A stretch of DNA of 13,052 nt, taken from contig JBGOUJ010000155.1 in assembly GCA_041477005.1 (NCBI GenBank), positions 1-13,052 of the forward strand. The letters run 5' to 3'. Of the stretch, positions 1 to 7,600 are shown piece by piece. A model generated the notes under the pieces. That model was not told the DNA's origin. It searched no databases and saw nothing but the letters and a program-made list of their open reading frames with translations. The stretch comes from JBGOUJ01 sp041477005. Lineage in GTDB: Bacteria > Acidobacteriota > Terriglobia > Bryobacterales > JACQDG01. Position 1 is the first letter of the stretch. Each line of letters begins with the position of its first letter. A program made the translations under genes and the position numbers.

Positions 1-668
1 GCGAGGACCACCCGGCCGCGGCAAGCCGCGAACAGGGCCCCTTGCGTCTGGTACGCCAGCAGCTTGGTTTTTAGAAGGCCGGCCGCCGGGTCTTTACCCC
101 GCTTGAGCTTCGCTAGCAGCTTGCGTTCCAGCTCCAGGCCCTCGGCCAGCTCGTTTTCCCGATCGATATATTCCAGAACGTCGCTATAGATGACCATTTG
201 GTCGTCCGCGTTCCGGAACGCTTCCAGCACCTGGGCGAATTGCCGGTAATGCCCGCGCCGCAACAGTCCCGCCGGATCGAAGTATTCCGCCGCGAGCGAT
301 CGCAAGGCAGGCGAGGGTGAAGCCGGCAAATGCAGCCGCACCTCGATCGTGTCTCCATACTGAAGCGAGATGGAAGCGCGCGTGCGTCTATACCCCGCCG
401 TCTCCAACGCCTTTCGGTGGCGCCGCCGCAACTGCAACAGCATGGCCTCGATGTGTTTACAAGTGCCCAGCGTGTTGACGGCGAAGTCCGGGCAGGAGCA
501 ATAGTTCTCAAACAGCCCCGGCCCGCGGACCGCGACGCGGTACGTTCGTCCACTGCCGGACTTGATCTTGTAGTCGCCATAAGCACTGCCCGCAGGCCGC
601 TCCAGGACTCGCGCCACGGCGCTGCTGGCTCTTGCTTGCCGTTCGGCAATTTGCTGTTCGATCAACAT
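1..668 (-). CDS. SWIM zinc-finger SNF2-family helicase, N-terminal part (cut by window edge)
   Basis: The minus-strand frame from ATG 668-666 stays open to the window edge (222 complete codons). An SD-like GGGAGAAGG lies at 676-684, 7 nt before the start. Residues 57-72 form a CxC-x10-CxH SWIM zinc finger (C57, C59, C70, H72), a module that binds DNA or protein partners. Residues 160-200 are charged and helical. The sequence then reaches LLAYQTQGALFAACRGR and is cut at GRVVL. This looks like the Q-motif and approach to the Walker A strand of SNF2-type ATPases (family pattern: YQ..G, then G.A.LAD.MGLGKT). I infer a SWI2/SNF2-like DNA translocase whose ATPase lobes lie left of the window. The SWIM finger is seen directly; the helicase assignment rests on a short stretch. 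The gene is divergent from the DUF6880-like gene at 755. Confidence 0.75.
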   Translation of the reverse strand, partial: MLIEQQIAERQARASSAVARVLERPAGSAYGDYKIKSGSGRTYRVAVRGPGLFENYCSCPDFAVNTLGTCKHIEAMLLQLRRRHRKALETAGYRRTRASISLQYGDTIEVRLHLPASPSPALRSLAAEYFDPAGLLRRGHYRQFAQVLEAFRNADDQMVIYSDVLEYIDRENELAEGLELERKLLAKLKRGKDPAAGLLKTKLLAYQTQGALFAACRGRVVL

Positions 669-754
669 GAAGGCGCCTTCTCCCGCTGTCGTGCCACTCA
701 GCAGGATAACAGCAACGGTTTGTTGTAAGCTCGGTTATTCAAGACCGCTCAAAC
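669..754. promoter_or_regulatory. Divergent intergenic region with imperfect palindrome
   Basis: These 86 bp separate two divergent genes and must hold both promoters unless one lies inside a coding region. I see no good -35/-10 pair on either strand. An imperfect inverted repeat ACAGCAA-CGGT-TTGTTGT lies at 709-726 (6 of 7 arm positions pair) and could be a shared regulator site. Evidence is weak. Confidence 0.2.
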
Positions 755-2110
755 ATGGCCAAGCGTAGAGCAGTGCGCCAGGACCCAATGGACGGCATGA
801 TCGAGGGCGCCTTCCAGCCCGGCCGTTTTATCCCCTATCAGGCCGGCTATTCCTTCGTCAGCGATCTCCGGCGGGCGGCGGACGATATTGCAAAACTGGC
901 AGCCGCAGAGCCCGCGCGGGCCGTCGCGCTGTATGAGACCTTCCTGGCCGGCTGCAACGCGAAGGCAGAGGAGATCGACGACTCGGATGGCGAGCTCGGA
1001 ACGTTCGCCGGCGGTCTTTTCTGCGGCTGGATCAAGGCGCGCCAAGCGGCCGGCGCCGATCGCGACCAGACAGCCAAGCTCCTGTTGGGATGGATGGACG
1101 ACGACCCCTACGGCTTTTGCAACGATTTGGAGCTTTCGGCGGTGAAAGTCCTGGACCGGGCGGGATTGGAGGCCTTCGAGCGGGAGGTGCGCGCCCGCTT
1201 CGACAAGGAGTGCGCCGCGCTCAGCGAACGGAAACGCCCGGCGGGACCGAATCCCAACTACGCCCGCGACCGCTGGGGTCAGATGCTGAAGGCCGTCTAT
1301 TCGCAGCAACGGAACATCGGGAAGTATGTCGATCTGACCGCGCAGACCGAGCTCACGCAGGCCGATTGCGAGGCCATCGCCGCGATGTTCCAGGCCAAGC
1401 GGAAGCCGAGCGACGCTCTTGCCTGGGTGGAACGCGGGCTCGGAATCGAGAAGCGGAACGCCTTTGGCGGCGGCGCCAGCTACAAACTGGGCGAGATGCG
1501 GCGCGCCCTGCTGGTGAAGCTCGGCCATGTTGGCGCGGCGCTTGACTCGGCCTGGGCCGAGTTCCAGGCGCAACCCAGCAAGTGCACCTACGCGGAGCTC
1601 GTTCACTATGTTCCGAAAGCTGAACGTGCGACGTGGCATGAAAGAGCGATGGATGCCGCGGAGCAAGGCGACCTGGGTTCGCTCATCGAGTTATGGCTGA
1701 GCGCAAAGGAGATTGGGCGTCTCGCCGAACGATTGGGCCGCGCGAGCGATACGCAGTTGGAGAGTGTGAGCCATTACGTTACCGAGCCCGCGGCGGAACG
1801 CCTCGCCAAGACCCATCCCACCGTGGCGGCGAAAGTCTTCCGCGCTTTGTGCATGCGTATCATTGATGCGGGCAAGAGCCAATACTACTATGCGGCTCTG
1901 TCGAACCTGGAGAAAGCGAAGGACTGTTACCAGAGGGCGGGGCTCGATGCGCAATGGCAGGCGCTAGTCGCCGAAATCCGCCGGGAACATCACCGCAAGT
2001 CCGGCTTTATGCCGGGCTTTGAGAGGATCATTAGAGGCGCAGGACCGAGCAAGGAGCCGTCTTTTCTTGATCGGGCGCGCGGGCGCTGGGCGAGCCGGGC
2101 AAAAGCGTGA
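755..2110 (+). CDS. DUF6880-like alpha-helical protein (SWIM-associated)
   Basis: A 451-residue soluble protein with no signal peptide or membrane segment. It is largely helical and Ala/Glu/Arg-rich, consistent with a TPR-like repeat fold. Its landmarks resemble what I recall of DUF6880 and of the C-terminal half of some SWIM zinc-finger proteins: an ALYETFLA helix followed by IDDSDG (about residues 74-79), WMDDDPYGF (113-121), YYYAALSNL (377-385) and EHHRKSGFMPGFE (411-423). No catalytic motif is apparent; a scaffold or adaptor role is a guess. The neighbouring divergent gene carries a SWIM finger, so the two may work together. The start is uncertain: ATG 755 has a poor ribosome site, whereas the in-frame ATG at 788 (residue 12) has AGGA at 780-783. 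The GC-rich codon use matches the neighbours, so it looks native rather than a shadow of the antisense frame. Confidence 0.7.
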   Translation: MAKRRAVRQDPMDGMIEGAFQPGRFIPYQAGYSFVSDLRRAADDIAKLAAAEPARAVALYETFLAGCNAKAEEIDDSDGELGTFAGGLFCGWIKARQAAGADRDQTAKLLLGWMDDDPYGFCNDLELSAVKVLDRAGLEAFEREVRARFDKECAALSERKRPAGPNPNYARDRWGQMLKAVYSQQRNIGKYVDLTAQTELTQADCEAIAAMFQAKRKPSDALAWVERGLGIEKRNAFGGGASYKLGEMRRALLVKLGHVGAALDSAWAEFQAQPSKCTYAELVHYVPKAERATWHERAMDAAEQGDLGSLIELWLSAKEIGRLAERLGRASDTQLESVSHYVTEPAAERLAKTHPTVAAKVFRALCMRIIDAGKSQYYYAALSNLEKAKDCYQRAGLDAQWQALVAEIRREHHRKSGFMPGFERIIRGAGPSKEPSFLDRARGRWASRAKA

Positions 2111-2174
2111 CGCGCCCCCTGGCGTGCTGCGTACATAGCGGGTCTCACTGGGCCGAAGCCCCTTCTCCCATAGC

Positions 2175-2203
2175 TTGCGGTAAGGCTCGGCAGGCGGTAT
2201 GAT
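2175..2203 (+). promoter_or_regulatory. Predicted sigma-70-type promoter of the mazEF pair
   Basis: TTGCGG at 2175-2180 and TATGAT at 2198-2203 are separated by exactly 17 nt. The -10 matches TATAAT at 5 of 6 positions; the -35 is weak (3 of 6). Transcription would begin near 2210, just at the GGAG ribosome site (2211-2214), giving an mRNA leader of only about 10 nt. Confidence 0.55.
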
Positions 2204-2209
2204 CATACC
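2196..2209. promoter_or_regulatory. 14-bp perfect palindrome, probable antitoxin operator
   Basis: GGTATGATCATACC is its own reverse complement and covers the whole -10 element of the promoter at 2175-2203. A further half-site-like AGTATGA lies at 2213-2219. Ribbon-helix-helix antitoxins usually repress their own operon by binding such dyads, so this is the expected autoregulatory site. Binding is inferred; the palindrome is seen. Confidence 0.6.
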
Positions 2210-2220
2210 CGGAGTATGAA

Positions 2221-2529
2221 ATGGCCAGCGTCGAACGTGTGACTGTGACCCTGCCCGACGACCTCGTTAGAGACATCGACCGGCGAGAAAAGAACCGCAG
2301 CAAGTTCGTCGTGGAGGCCGTGCGCCGTGAACTCGATCGCCGCCGCCGTGACGAACTCCGGCGTTCATTGCAGAATCCTCATCCCGAAAGCGCCGATCTC
2401 GCCGAACGGGGTCTTGAGGAATGGTCTCGCGGGCTGCCCGAGGAAGATGCCGAAGCACTGGTCGACAGCAGTGCTGGCAAGGCGGTCCGATGGGTTCCCG
2501 GCGAGGGCTGGGTGGAGGGGAGCGAGTGA
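2221..2529 (+). CDS. mazE: Ribbon-helix-helix antitoxin of a MazEF-type module
   Basis: A 102-residue protein. Residues 5-42 have the ribbon-helix-helix pattern: beta strand ERVTVTLPDDL, then two helices with the conserved RSKFVVEAVRREL stretch that forms DNA-binding dimers. The acidic, Trp-containing tail (about residues 65-102, including EEWSRGLPEEDAEAL and VRWVPGEGWVEG) is the likely toxin-binding segment that would wrap MazF. ATG 2221 follows GGAG at 2211-2214 with 6-nt spacing. The stop TGA (2527-2529) overlaps the toxin start GTG (2526-2528), so translation is probably coupled. The palindrome over the promoter suggests autorepression. It is MazE by partner and role; by fold it belongs to the RHH/CopG type rather than the AbrB-type MazE of E. 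coli. Confidence 0.85.
   Translation: MASVERVTVTLPDDLVRDIDRREKNRSKFVVEAVRRELDRRRRDELRRSLQNPHPESADLAERGLEEWSRGLPEEDAEALVDSSAGKAVRWVPGEGWVEGSE
2514..2520 (+). promoter_or_regulatory. Ribosome binding site of mazF
   Basis: GGAGGGG inside the 3' end of the antitoxin gene, 5 nt before GTG 2526. It decides the toxin start: upstream in-frame starts such as 2421 would add a non-homologous Arg/Gly-rich extension read from the antitoxin gene in another frame. Confidence 0.65.
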
Positions 2530-2906
2530 GGCTCGGCCGCGGCGCAGTTGTCGTGGTGGAACTCGACCCCACCGTCGGTCACGAACAGCATGGAGGGGGG
2601 CCGTGCGTCGTTGTGAGCGATCCGGACGTCATCGCCGACCAGCGCTTTCCGCTCGTTTGCGTGGTGCCAATCACGGGCACTCCGGGCGAGGGACTTCTGT
2701 ATCCGCCACTCGCGCCCGGCAAGAGCGGCCTCGCGAAACGGTCCTTCGCGCTAATCGATCATTTGCGGTCCATCGACAAGCGGCGCGTCCGGCGCGTGTT
2801 CGGCGAACTGCCGCGCGAAGAGATCGCTGCCATCGACGAGGGATTGGCGGTCTTCCTCGGCCTCGGCGACCGGCTTCACGGCGCGGGCGCGCCACCGGTC
2901 CAGTGA
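2526..2906 (+). CDS. mazF: MazF/PemK-family endoribonuclease toxin, catalytic Arg replaced
   Basis: A 126-residue protein starting at GTG 2526, overlapping the antitoxin stop. It shows the MazF/PemK core: ELDPTVGHEQ (residues 12-21), VVVS (28-31), VVPITG (46-51), SFALIDHLRSIDKRR (73-87) and a C-terminal acidic helix (ELPREEIAAIDEGL, then FLGLG). MazF toxins cut single-stranded mRNA at short motifs to arrest growth. Ungapped alignment by eye to Bacillus MazF from GxEQ places Gly25 (codon GGG, 2598-2600) where the catalytic Arg25 sits; the second key residue, Thr48 of Bacillus, is kept as Thr50. A single C-to-G change from CGG would explain it. The fold and antitoxin interface look intact, so the product may be a catalytically weakened or dead toxin, although some subfamilies could place the Arg elsewhere. 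Confidence 0.88.
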   Translation: MRLGRGAVVVVELDPTVGHEQHGGGPCVVVSDPDVIADQRFPLVCVVPITGTPGEGLLYPPLAPGKSGLAKRSFALIDHLRSIDKRRVRRVFGELPREEIAAIDEGLAVFLGLGDRLHGAGAPPVQ

Positions 2907-3225
<319 letters not shown>

Positions 3226-3254
3226 GCAATGGCAGGAACTTACTAGCGCTCTTC

Positions 3255-3284
3255 ATTCTTGCAGACCACTCGAAACGCTGTCAA
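3255..3284 (-). promoter_or_regulatory. Predicted promoter of tRNA-Asn
   Basis: On the minus strand a perfect TTGACA (3284-3279) is followed after 18 nt by AAGAAT (3260-3255; 4 of 6 match TATAAT). Transcription would begin near 3248, about 20 nt before the mature tRNA 5' end. The -35 overlaps the TGA stop of the glycosyltransferase remnant. Confidence 0.55.
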
Positions 3285-3412
3285 CCGCCGGCGGCCTTGC
3301 GGAGCGCGGCCAGGGTCCGCTCGGCGGCGCGGGTCCAGAAAAAGTTGGCGGCGTTTTCGGGGCCTCGCTCGATGAGGCGGCAGCAGCTTAATGCGTCGTC
3401 CACGAGCTCTTC
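3281..3412 (-). pseudogene. C-terminal remnant of a GT4-type glycosyltransferase
   Basis: A minus-strand frame opens after an in-frame TAA (3413-3415) and ends at TGA 3281-3283, leaving 43 codons with no start. It contains RLIERGPENAANFFW then RAAERTLAALRKAAGG. This resembles the extreme C-terminus of family-4 glycosyltransferases (pattern: G...A..F.W...A..TL...R.A). The rest of the gene is absent. Its upstream boundary coincides with the 3' end of the amidohydrolase gene, whose last 8 codons and stop lie on the same DNA in another frame. I read this as a rearrangement breakpoint that removed the glycosyltransferase body and spared the end carrying the tRNA promoter. The family call is by motif recall only. 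Confidence 0.5.
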
Positions 3413-4638
3413 TTATACTGGAAGGCTTTCCAATCCTCGCTCGCCCGGCCGTTGAGGTCCCAAACGACGCGGCCCTTGCGCGTGGTCAATTCGCAGACGA
3501 TCCTATCGTTCCCGTAGTTTCTGGCGCCCGCCGAATCGATGAATCCAAAGCGCCCGTGCTCGACCTGCAGCACGGCGATATCCGCTTCGGCGCCGACGTC
3601 CAGGTTTCCTAGCTGCGCCCGTTTGATCTGTTTTGCCGGATTCCAGGTCGACATCCGGATCACGTCATCGAAAGACGAGCCGAGATTCAGAACCATCGAC
3701 ATGACGTTGATCATGGTCTTCATGCCGGCATTCATGCTGCCGGAATGCAAGTCGGTGGAAATGGAATCGGGGTAAAACTTTTGCTGCAAGGCAGGCACTG
3801 CTACGTACCAGTAGAAGCTGCCGGCGCCGAAACCCACGTCGAAGATCACTCCCCGTTTGCGGCCGTTCCACATCGCCGGATTCACCTGGCCGTTGTCCAG
3901 CACCTCCTCGCGATGACCGGAGTAGCAATGTGTGTAGATGTCTCCCTCCCGGAGCCTGTCCTCGAGCAGCGTGCGTATGTTCCGAACGTTGTTGAGGTAT
4001 CCAAAATCCACCATCACGGGAAGATTCGTGAGCCTGCCCGCCTTGACGGCGTTGTCTATCGATTCCCACCCAGGGCCGTTGTAGTGAGCGGATTTGAAAC
4101 CCACGATGACGTCGGAGTTCGCCTTCGCCATGCGGGCAGCAGCGTCCGCATTGAGTTCCGCGACCTCGTCCTCTTTGCCGCCGCCCATTCCGTATCCGGC
4201 GATATTCAGCAGCGCCAGGACGCGGGTGCGCGCCGGGTCAATGATGCGCTCGCGGAAGTCGGGGAAAGTGCGCCAGCCGGAAGTGCCCGCATCCACCATG
4301 GTTGTGACGCCGCTGCGGAATGAGAAGGCGTCGGGTTGAACGTTGTTCTCCGTCTTGACAAGCGCCTTCGGAGTACCGCGGATATACAAGTGCGTGTGAA
4401 TGTCGATCAGCCCGGGCGTTACATAAAGGCCGCTGACATCGATCGTCTTTTTGGCGTCAGAAGAAGGAATTCCGGCCGCCACGCGCGCGATCTTGCCGCC
4501 GGAGACCGCCACGTCCAGGACCCGGCTGATATTGTTCTTCGGATCGATGACGTGTCCGCCCTTCAGCAACAAATCGTAGGCCGGTTGCGCGGCGAGCGTC
4601 CCAACCACCGCGAAGAATCCAAGAATTGTTTGGCGCAT
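3388..4638 (-). CDS. Secreted COG3964-type amidohydrolase/deacetylase
   Basis: A 416-residue amidohydrolase-superfamily protein with an N-terminal signal peptide (MRQTILGFFAVVGTLAAQ, cleavage near residue 18-20), so it acts outside the cytoplasm. Visible metal and active-site motifs: DIHTH (H81, H83), GFKSAHYN with K182 as likely carboxylated Lys, GDIYTHCYSG (H237) and SISTDLHSG (D296, catalytic base). Where many superfamily members have a second His after strand 5, this protein has MVDFG (D211); I recall this as usual in its planctomycete and acidobacterial subgroup. Relatives in COG3964 were once called dihydroorotases, but one studied group hydrolyses acyl/ester substrates; the substrate here is unknown. 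It lies 23 bp after the Oar-like receptor with AAGGGG before the ATG, so it is probably the second gene of that operon. Its tail (KKSSWTTH) is read from glycosyltransferase remnant DNA, so the native end was probably replaced. Confidence 0.88.
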   Translation of the reverse strand: MRQTILGFFAVVGTLAAQPAYDLLLKGGHVIDPKNNISRVLDVAVSGGKIARVAAGIPSSDAKKTIDVSGLYVTPGLIDIHTHLYIRGTPKALVKTENNVQPDAFSFRSGVTTMVDAGTSGWRTFPDFRERIIDPARTRVLALLNIAGYGMGGGKEDEVAELNADAAARMAKANSDVIVGFKSAHYNGPGWESIDNAVKAGRLTNLPVMVDFGYLNNVRNIRTLLEDRLREGDIYTHCYSGHREEVLDNGQVNPAMWNGRKRGVIFDVGFGAGSFYWYVAVPALQQKFYPDSISTDLHSGSMNAGMKTMINVMSMVLNLGSSFDDVIRMSTWNPAKQIKRAQLGNLDVGAEADIAVLQVEHGRFGFIDSAGARNYGNDRIVCELTTRKGRVVWDLNGRASEDWKAFQYKKSSWTTH

Positions 4639-4661
4639 GTCACCCCTTCCCCACCCGACGG

Positions 4662-7600
4662 CTAGAACAAAAACTTCAGGCCCAACTGCAACTGGCGATT
4701 ACTCAGCCACGTGCCGGTGATCTGTCCGAACCCGGGCGCCCCTAATTGAGCGCTCGGCGCGTTGAACTGCGGCGTATTGTAGAGATTGAAAGCTTCCGCG
4801 CGGAACTGGAAGCGCCGGCCCTCACTCACCGGGAATTCTTTGAAGAGCCCCACGTCCCAGGTCTTGATCCCGGGCTGCCGTAAAATGTTCCGGCCGACGC
4901 TGCCGTACTGCAAAACGGCGGCCTGGAACGCATTGATGTTGAACCAGAGACTCGGATCGGGGTGCGCGAGATGCGGATCCTGCCCCGGCACATAATTCGG
5001 GCGCTGCGTCCCCGCGCTGGTGTTCTGCTGGTTGCCGGCCTGCGTCACCGTGAAGGGAAAACCGGTCTGGTAGGTCACGATGCCGTTAAAAGACCAGTCT
5101 TTCAGCGCAAAGCCTTGAACTCCTCTCCAATCCTTCGGCGCCGGTATGTGCCACAAGTAGCTCGTCGTAAAGCGATGGCGGTAATCGAACCCGGAATTGG
5201 ACCGCTCGCAGCCCCAGCAGTTGTCATTCTGAACGCCGCCGGGGGTGAACGGCAGGGACTCGTTGGTGCCATACGATGTATCGATGTTGTGAGACCAGGT
5301 GTACGCCGCCAGGAACGAAAATCCATGTGAGAAGCGCCGTTCGCCGCGTAGTTGCAGTGCTTCGTAATACGACTTGGCGTCGGCGCCGAGCCAGCGGATG
5401 CCACCCCAGAGCGGATACGGACGCCTGGCCTGCACGGCTCCCAGCGCGGGCGGCGCGTCGTTGAGGTTGCGGCTGTTATCGAGGTGCGAGGCCTCGCTGC
5501 CCACATAAGCGACCTCCACAAAGGTCGAATTCGAAAGCTGCCGTTCGACCGATACGGTCCACTGAATGTTGTACGCATCCGAGCGATCCGGCGGCACGGC
5601 CACCACGCTCAGCGGCGGTGCGGCCGCCTTGCGGTTGATGGGATAAGGGTTTGAAAGGGTGAGGGCGGTGGGGCTCGCCGGGTCGGCAATGAAATCCACC
5701 ACGAACGTCTTCAGCGGATTTCCCACGACGGTGAGATTATTCATTTGGTCCACGTTGTTGTACCCGCCGGCGCCTACGCGCACCACCCACTTTTCGGCAG
5801 GCCGGTAGGCCAGCCCCAGCCTCGGCCAAACACGAACCGTCGCCGGGTAAAAATTCACGACCGCCTTACTCGCGGGATCCGTGGGAAAAAGATAGCCTCC
5901 CGGCTGATCCAATTTCAGCTCGCGCGGCAAACCGTTCTTCTCAAAGGTGTCCCCGACATCATCGAACCGCGCGCCCAGGTTTACGGTAAGACGCGGCGTC
6001 ATCTTCCACTCGTCCTGGATGAAAGCGGCGTACGTGTGCTGGCGATATTGAACGGACAGGATGCCGGAAGGCGTTTCCGATTGAGACGGGAAGCCCAGCA
6101 CGAAGTCCGCGGCAGCGCTTCCGCTCGCCTGGCCGTTAAAGTTCAGGAATCCCCGCGCATTATTAGAGGCCTCTCGATCCATCCGCAGCCGCCGAAAATC
6201 GAAGCCCATTTTGAACGTGTGTACGCCGTGGGTTACCGTCAGATTGTCGACCAGTTGCCACGTCGTGCTCAGATTGAAGTCCGGTATGAGGCCGCCGTCA
6301 CCGATGGTCAGATAACCGGTCACGTTCATGGGGACGACCCCGGTCTCGAGCGGCGTCAGAGGACGCGGTTGTCCGGTGCCCGGATCCGTGCTTCGGACGC
6401 CTATCAATCCGAGCGATTCGGGGTCAAAATTCGTATTGGTCCGGATGCCTCTGCGGAACACCCAATTGCGGTTGTAGCCGAATTTTGCCTCGTTCAGCAT
6501 CGTGGGGCTGAAGGTGTGTGTTTCACTGAGCACCGCGTTTTGAGCTGTGATCCGGCTTACCAAGGGTGAGAAAGGATCTACGGGCGTTGTTGGAAAGTTG
6601 TAGGCGAAAACGGCCACCCGCGAGAACAGCCGGTCCTTGTCGCTGAAGTTGTGATCGATGCGGGTGAACACCTGGTTAATATTGTTGAAGTCGCTTTCAA
6701 CCCCGGCGAGGTTGACCTGGCCCGGGACATTGGGGAGCACTTCGTACTTGAAATAATTCTGCGCGATCGGATCCAGCCTGCTTGCCGGAATGATGTTACC
6801 GAGGAAAACACCGCCCAGAGGATCTTTCACCGCAGTCGAAAGCGCGGAGAAGTCCCCGCGCCGGTAGGGAACCGGAATGACGGAGGCGTTCTGCGCGGAT
6901 TCAGCCCGCTCCCGCTGCCCTTCGTAGTTCACCATCCAGAACGTGCGGTTCTTTCCGTTGTACACCTTGGGTATCCACACCGGGCCGGAGAGAACAAACC
7001 CGAACTGGTTGCGGTGCAAGATGTCCTTGCTGAGCGGGACCGGGCGGAAGTAGTTTCGGGCGTCGAAATCGTTGTTGCGAACGAATTCAAACAGCGCGCC
7101 GTGCAGTTCGTTGGTGCCCGAGCGGGTCAGCACCTCCACTTGCGCTCCGGCGTTATGGCCGTACTCCGCGGAATAAGTGGCGGCATGCACTTTGAATTCT
7201 TCAATCGCTTCGATCGAGGGCTTGAAGAACGTGGCATTGTTGATGTTCCACGCCGTTGAGACGCCATCGAAAAGGACCTGGCCCTGGTTTTCGCGGATGC
7301 CGTTTGCGGCGACGGCAATGGCCGAATCGCTCCTGCCGTACTGGTTCGTGTTCGAGGAGACGCCCTTGATCACGCCCGGCATCAGTCCGGCCAAATTGGC
7401 GAAGTTACGGCCGTTCAGGGGCAGATCGGTGACGCGCCTCTGCTCGACGACGTTCCCGATGGTGGCGTCGTCCGTATTCAGAATGACGCCCGCCGCGCTG
7501 ACCTCAATGCTTTCGGTAACCGCGCCGACCTGCAGCGTGAAATCCACCCGCGCCTTTTGGTTCAATTGCAGGGTCAGGCCGGAGCGAACCTCCGGGCGGA

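Noticed and set aside
113..649. Minus-strand frame of 178 codons
   Set aside because: Out-of-frame shadow of the SWIM-helicase gene; composition is Arg/Cys/Ser-rich and the SWIM motif lies in the other frame.
749..1666. Long antisense frame (305 codons) under the DUF6880-like gene
   Set aside because: High-GC antisense shadow; the plus-strand protein has recognisable landmarks and this one has none.
2149..2164. GGGC-CGAA-GCCC hairpin after the DUF6880-like gene as a terminator
   Set aside because: A 4-bp stem without a following T run is too weak to support.
2421..2525. Upstream extension of MazF
   Set aside because: Encodes a non-homologous Arg/Gly-rich stretch read from the antitoxin gene; GTG 2526 has a ribosome site and matches the family start.
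3745..4323. Plus-strand frame of 192 codons inside the amidohydrolase
   Set aside because: Shadow of the minus-strand gene, which has intact catalytic motifs.
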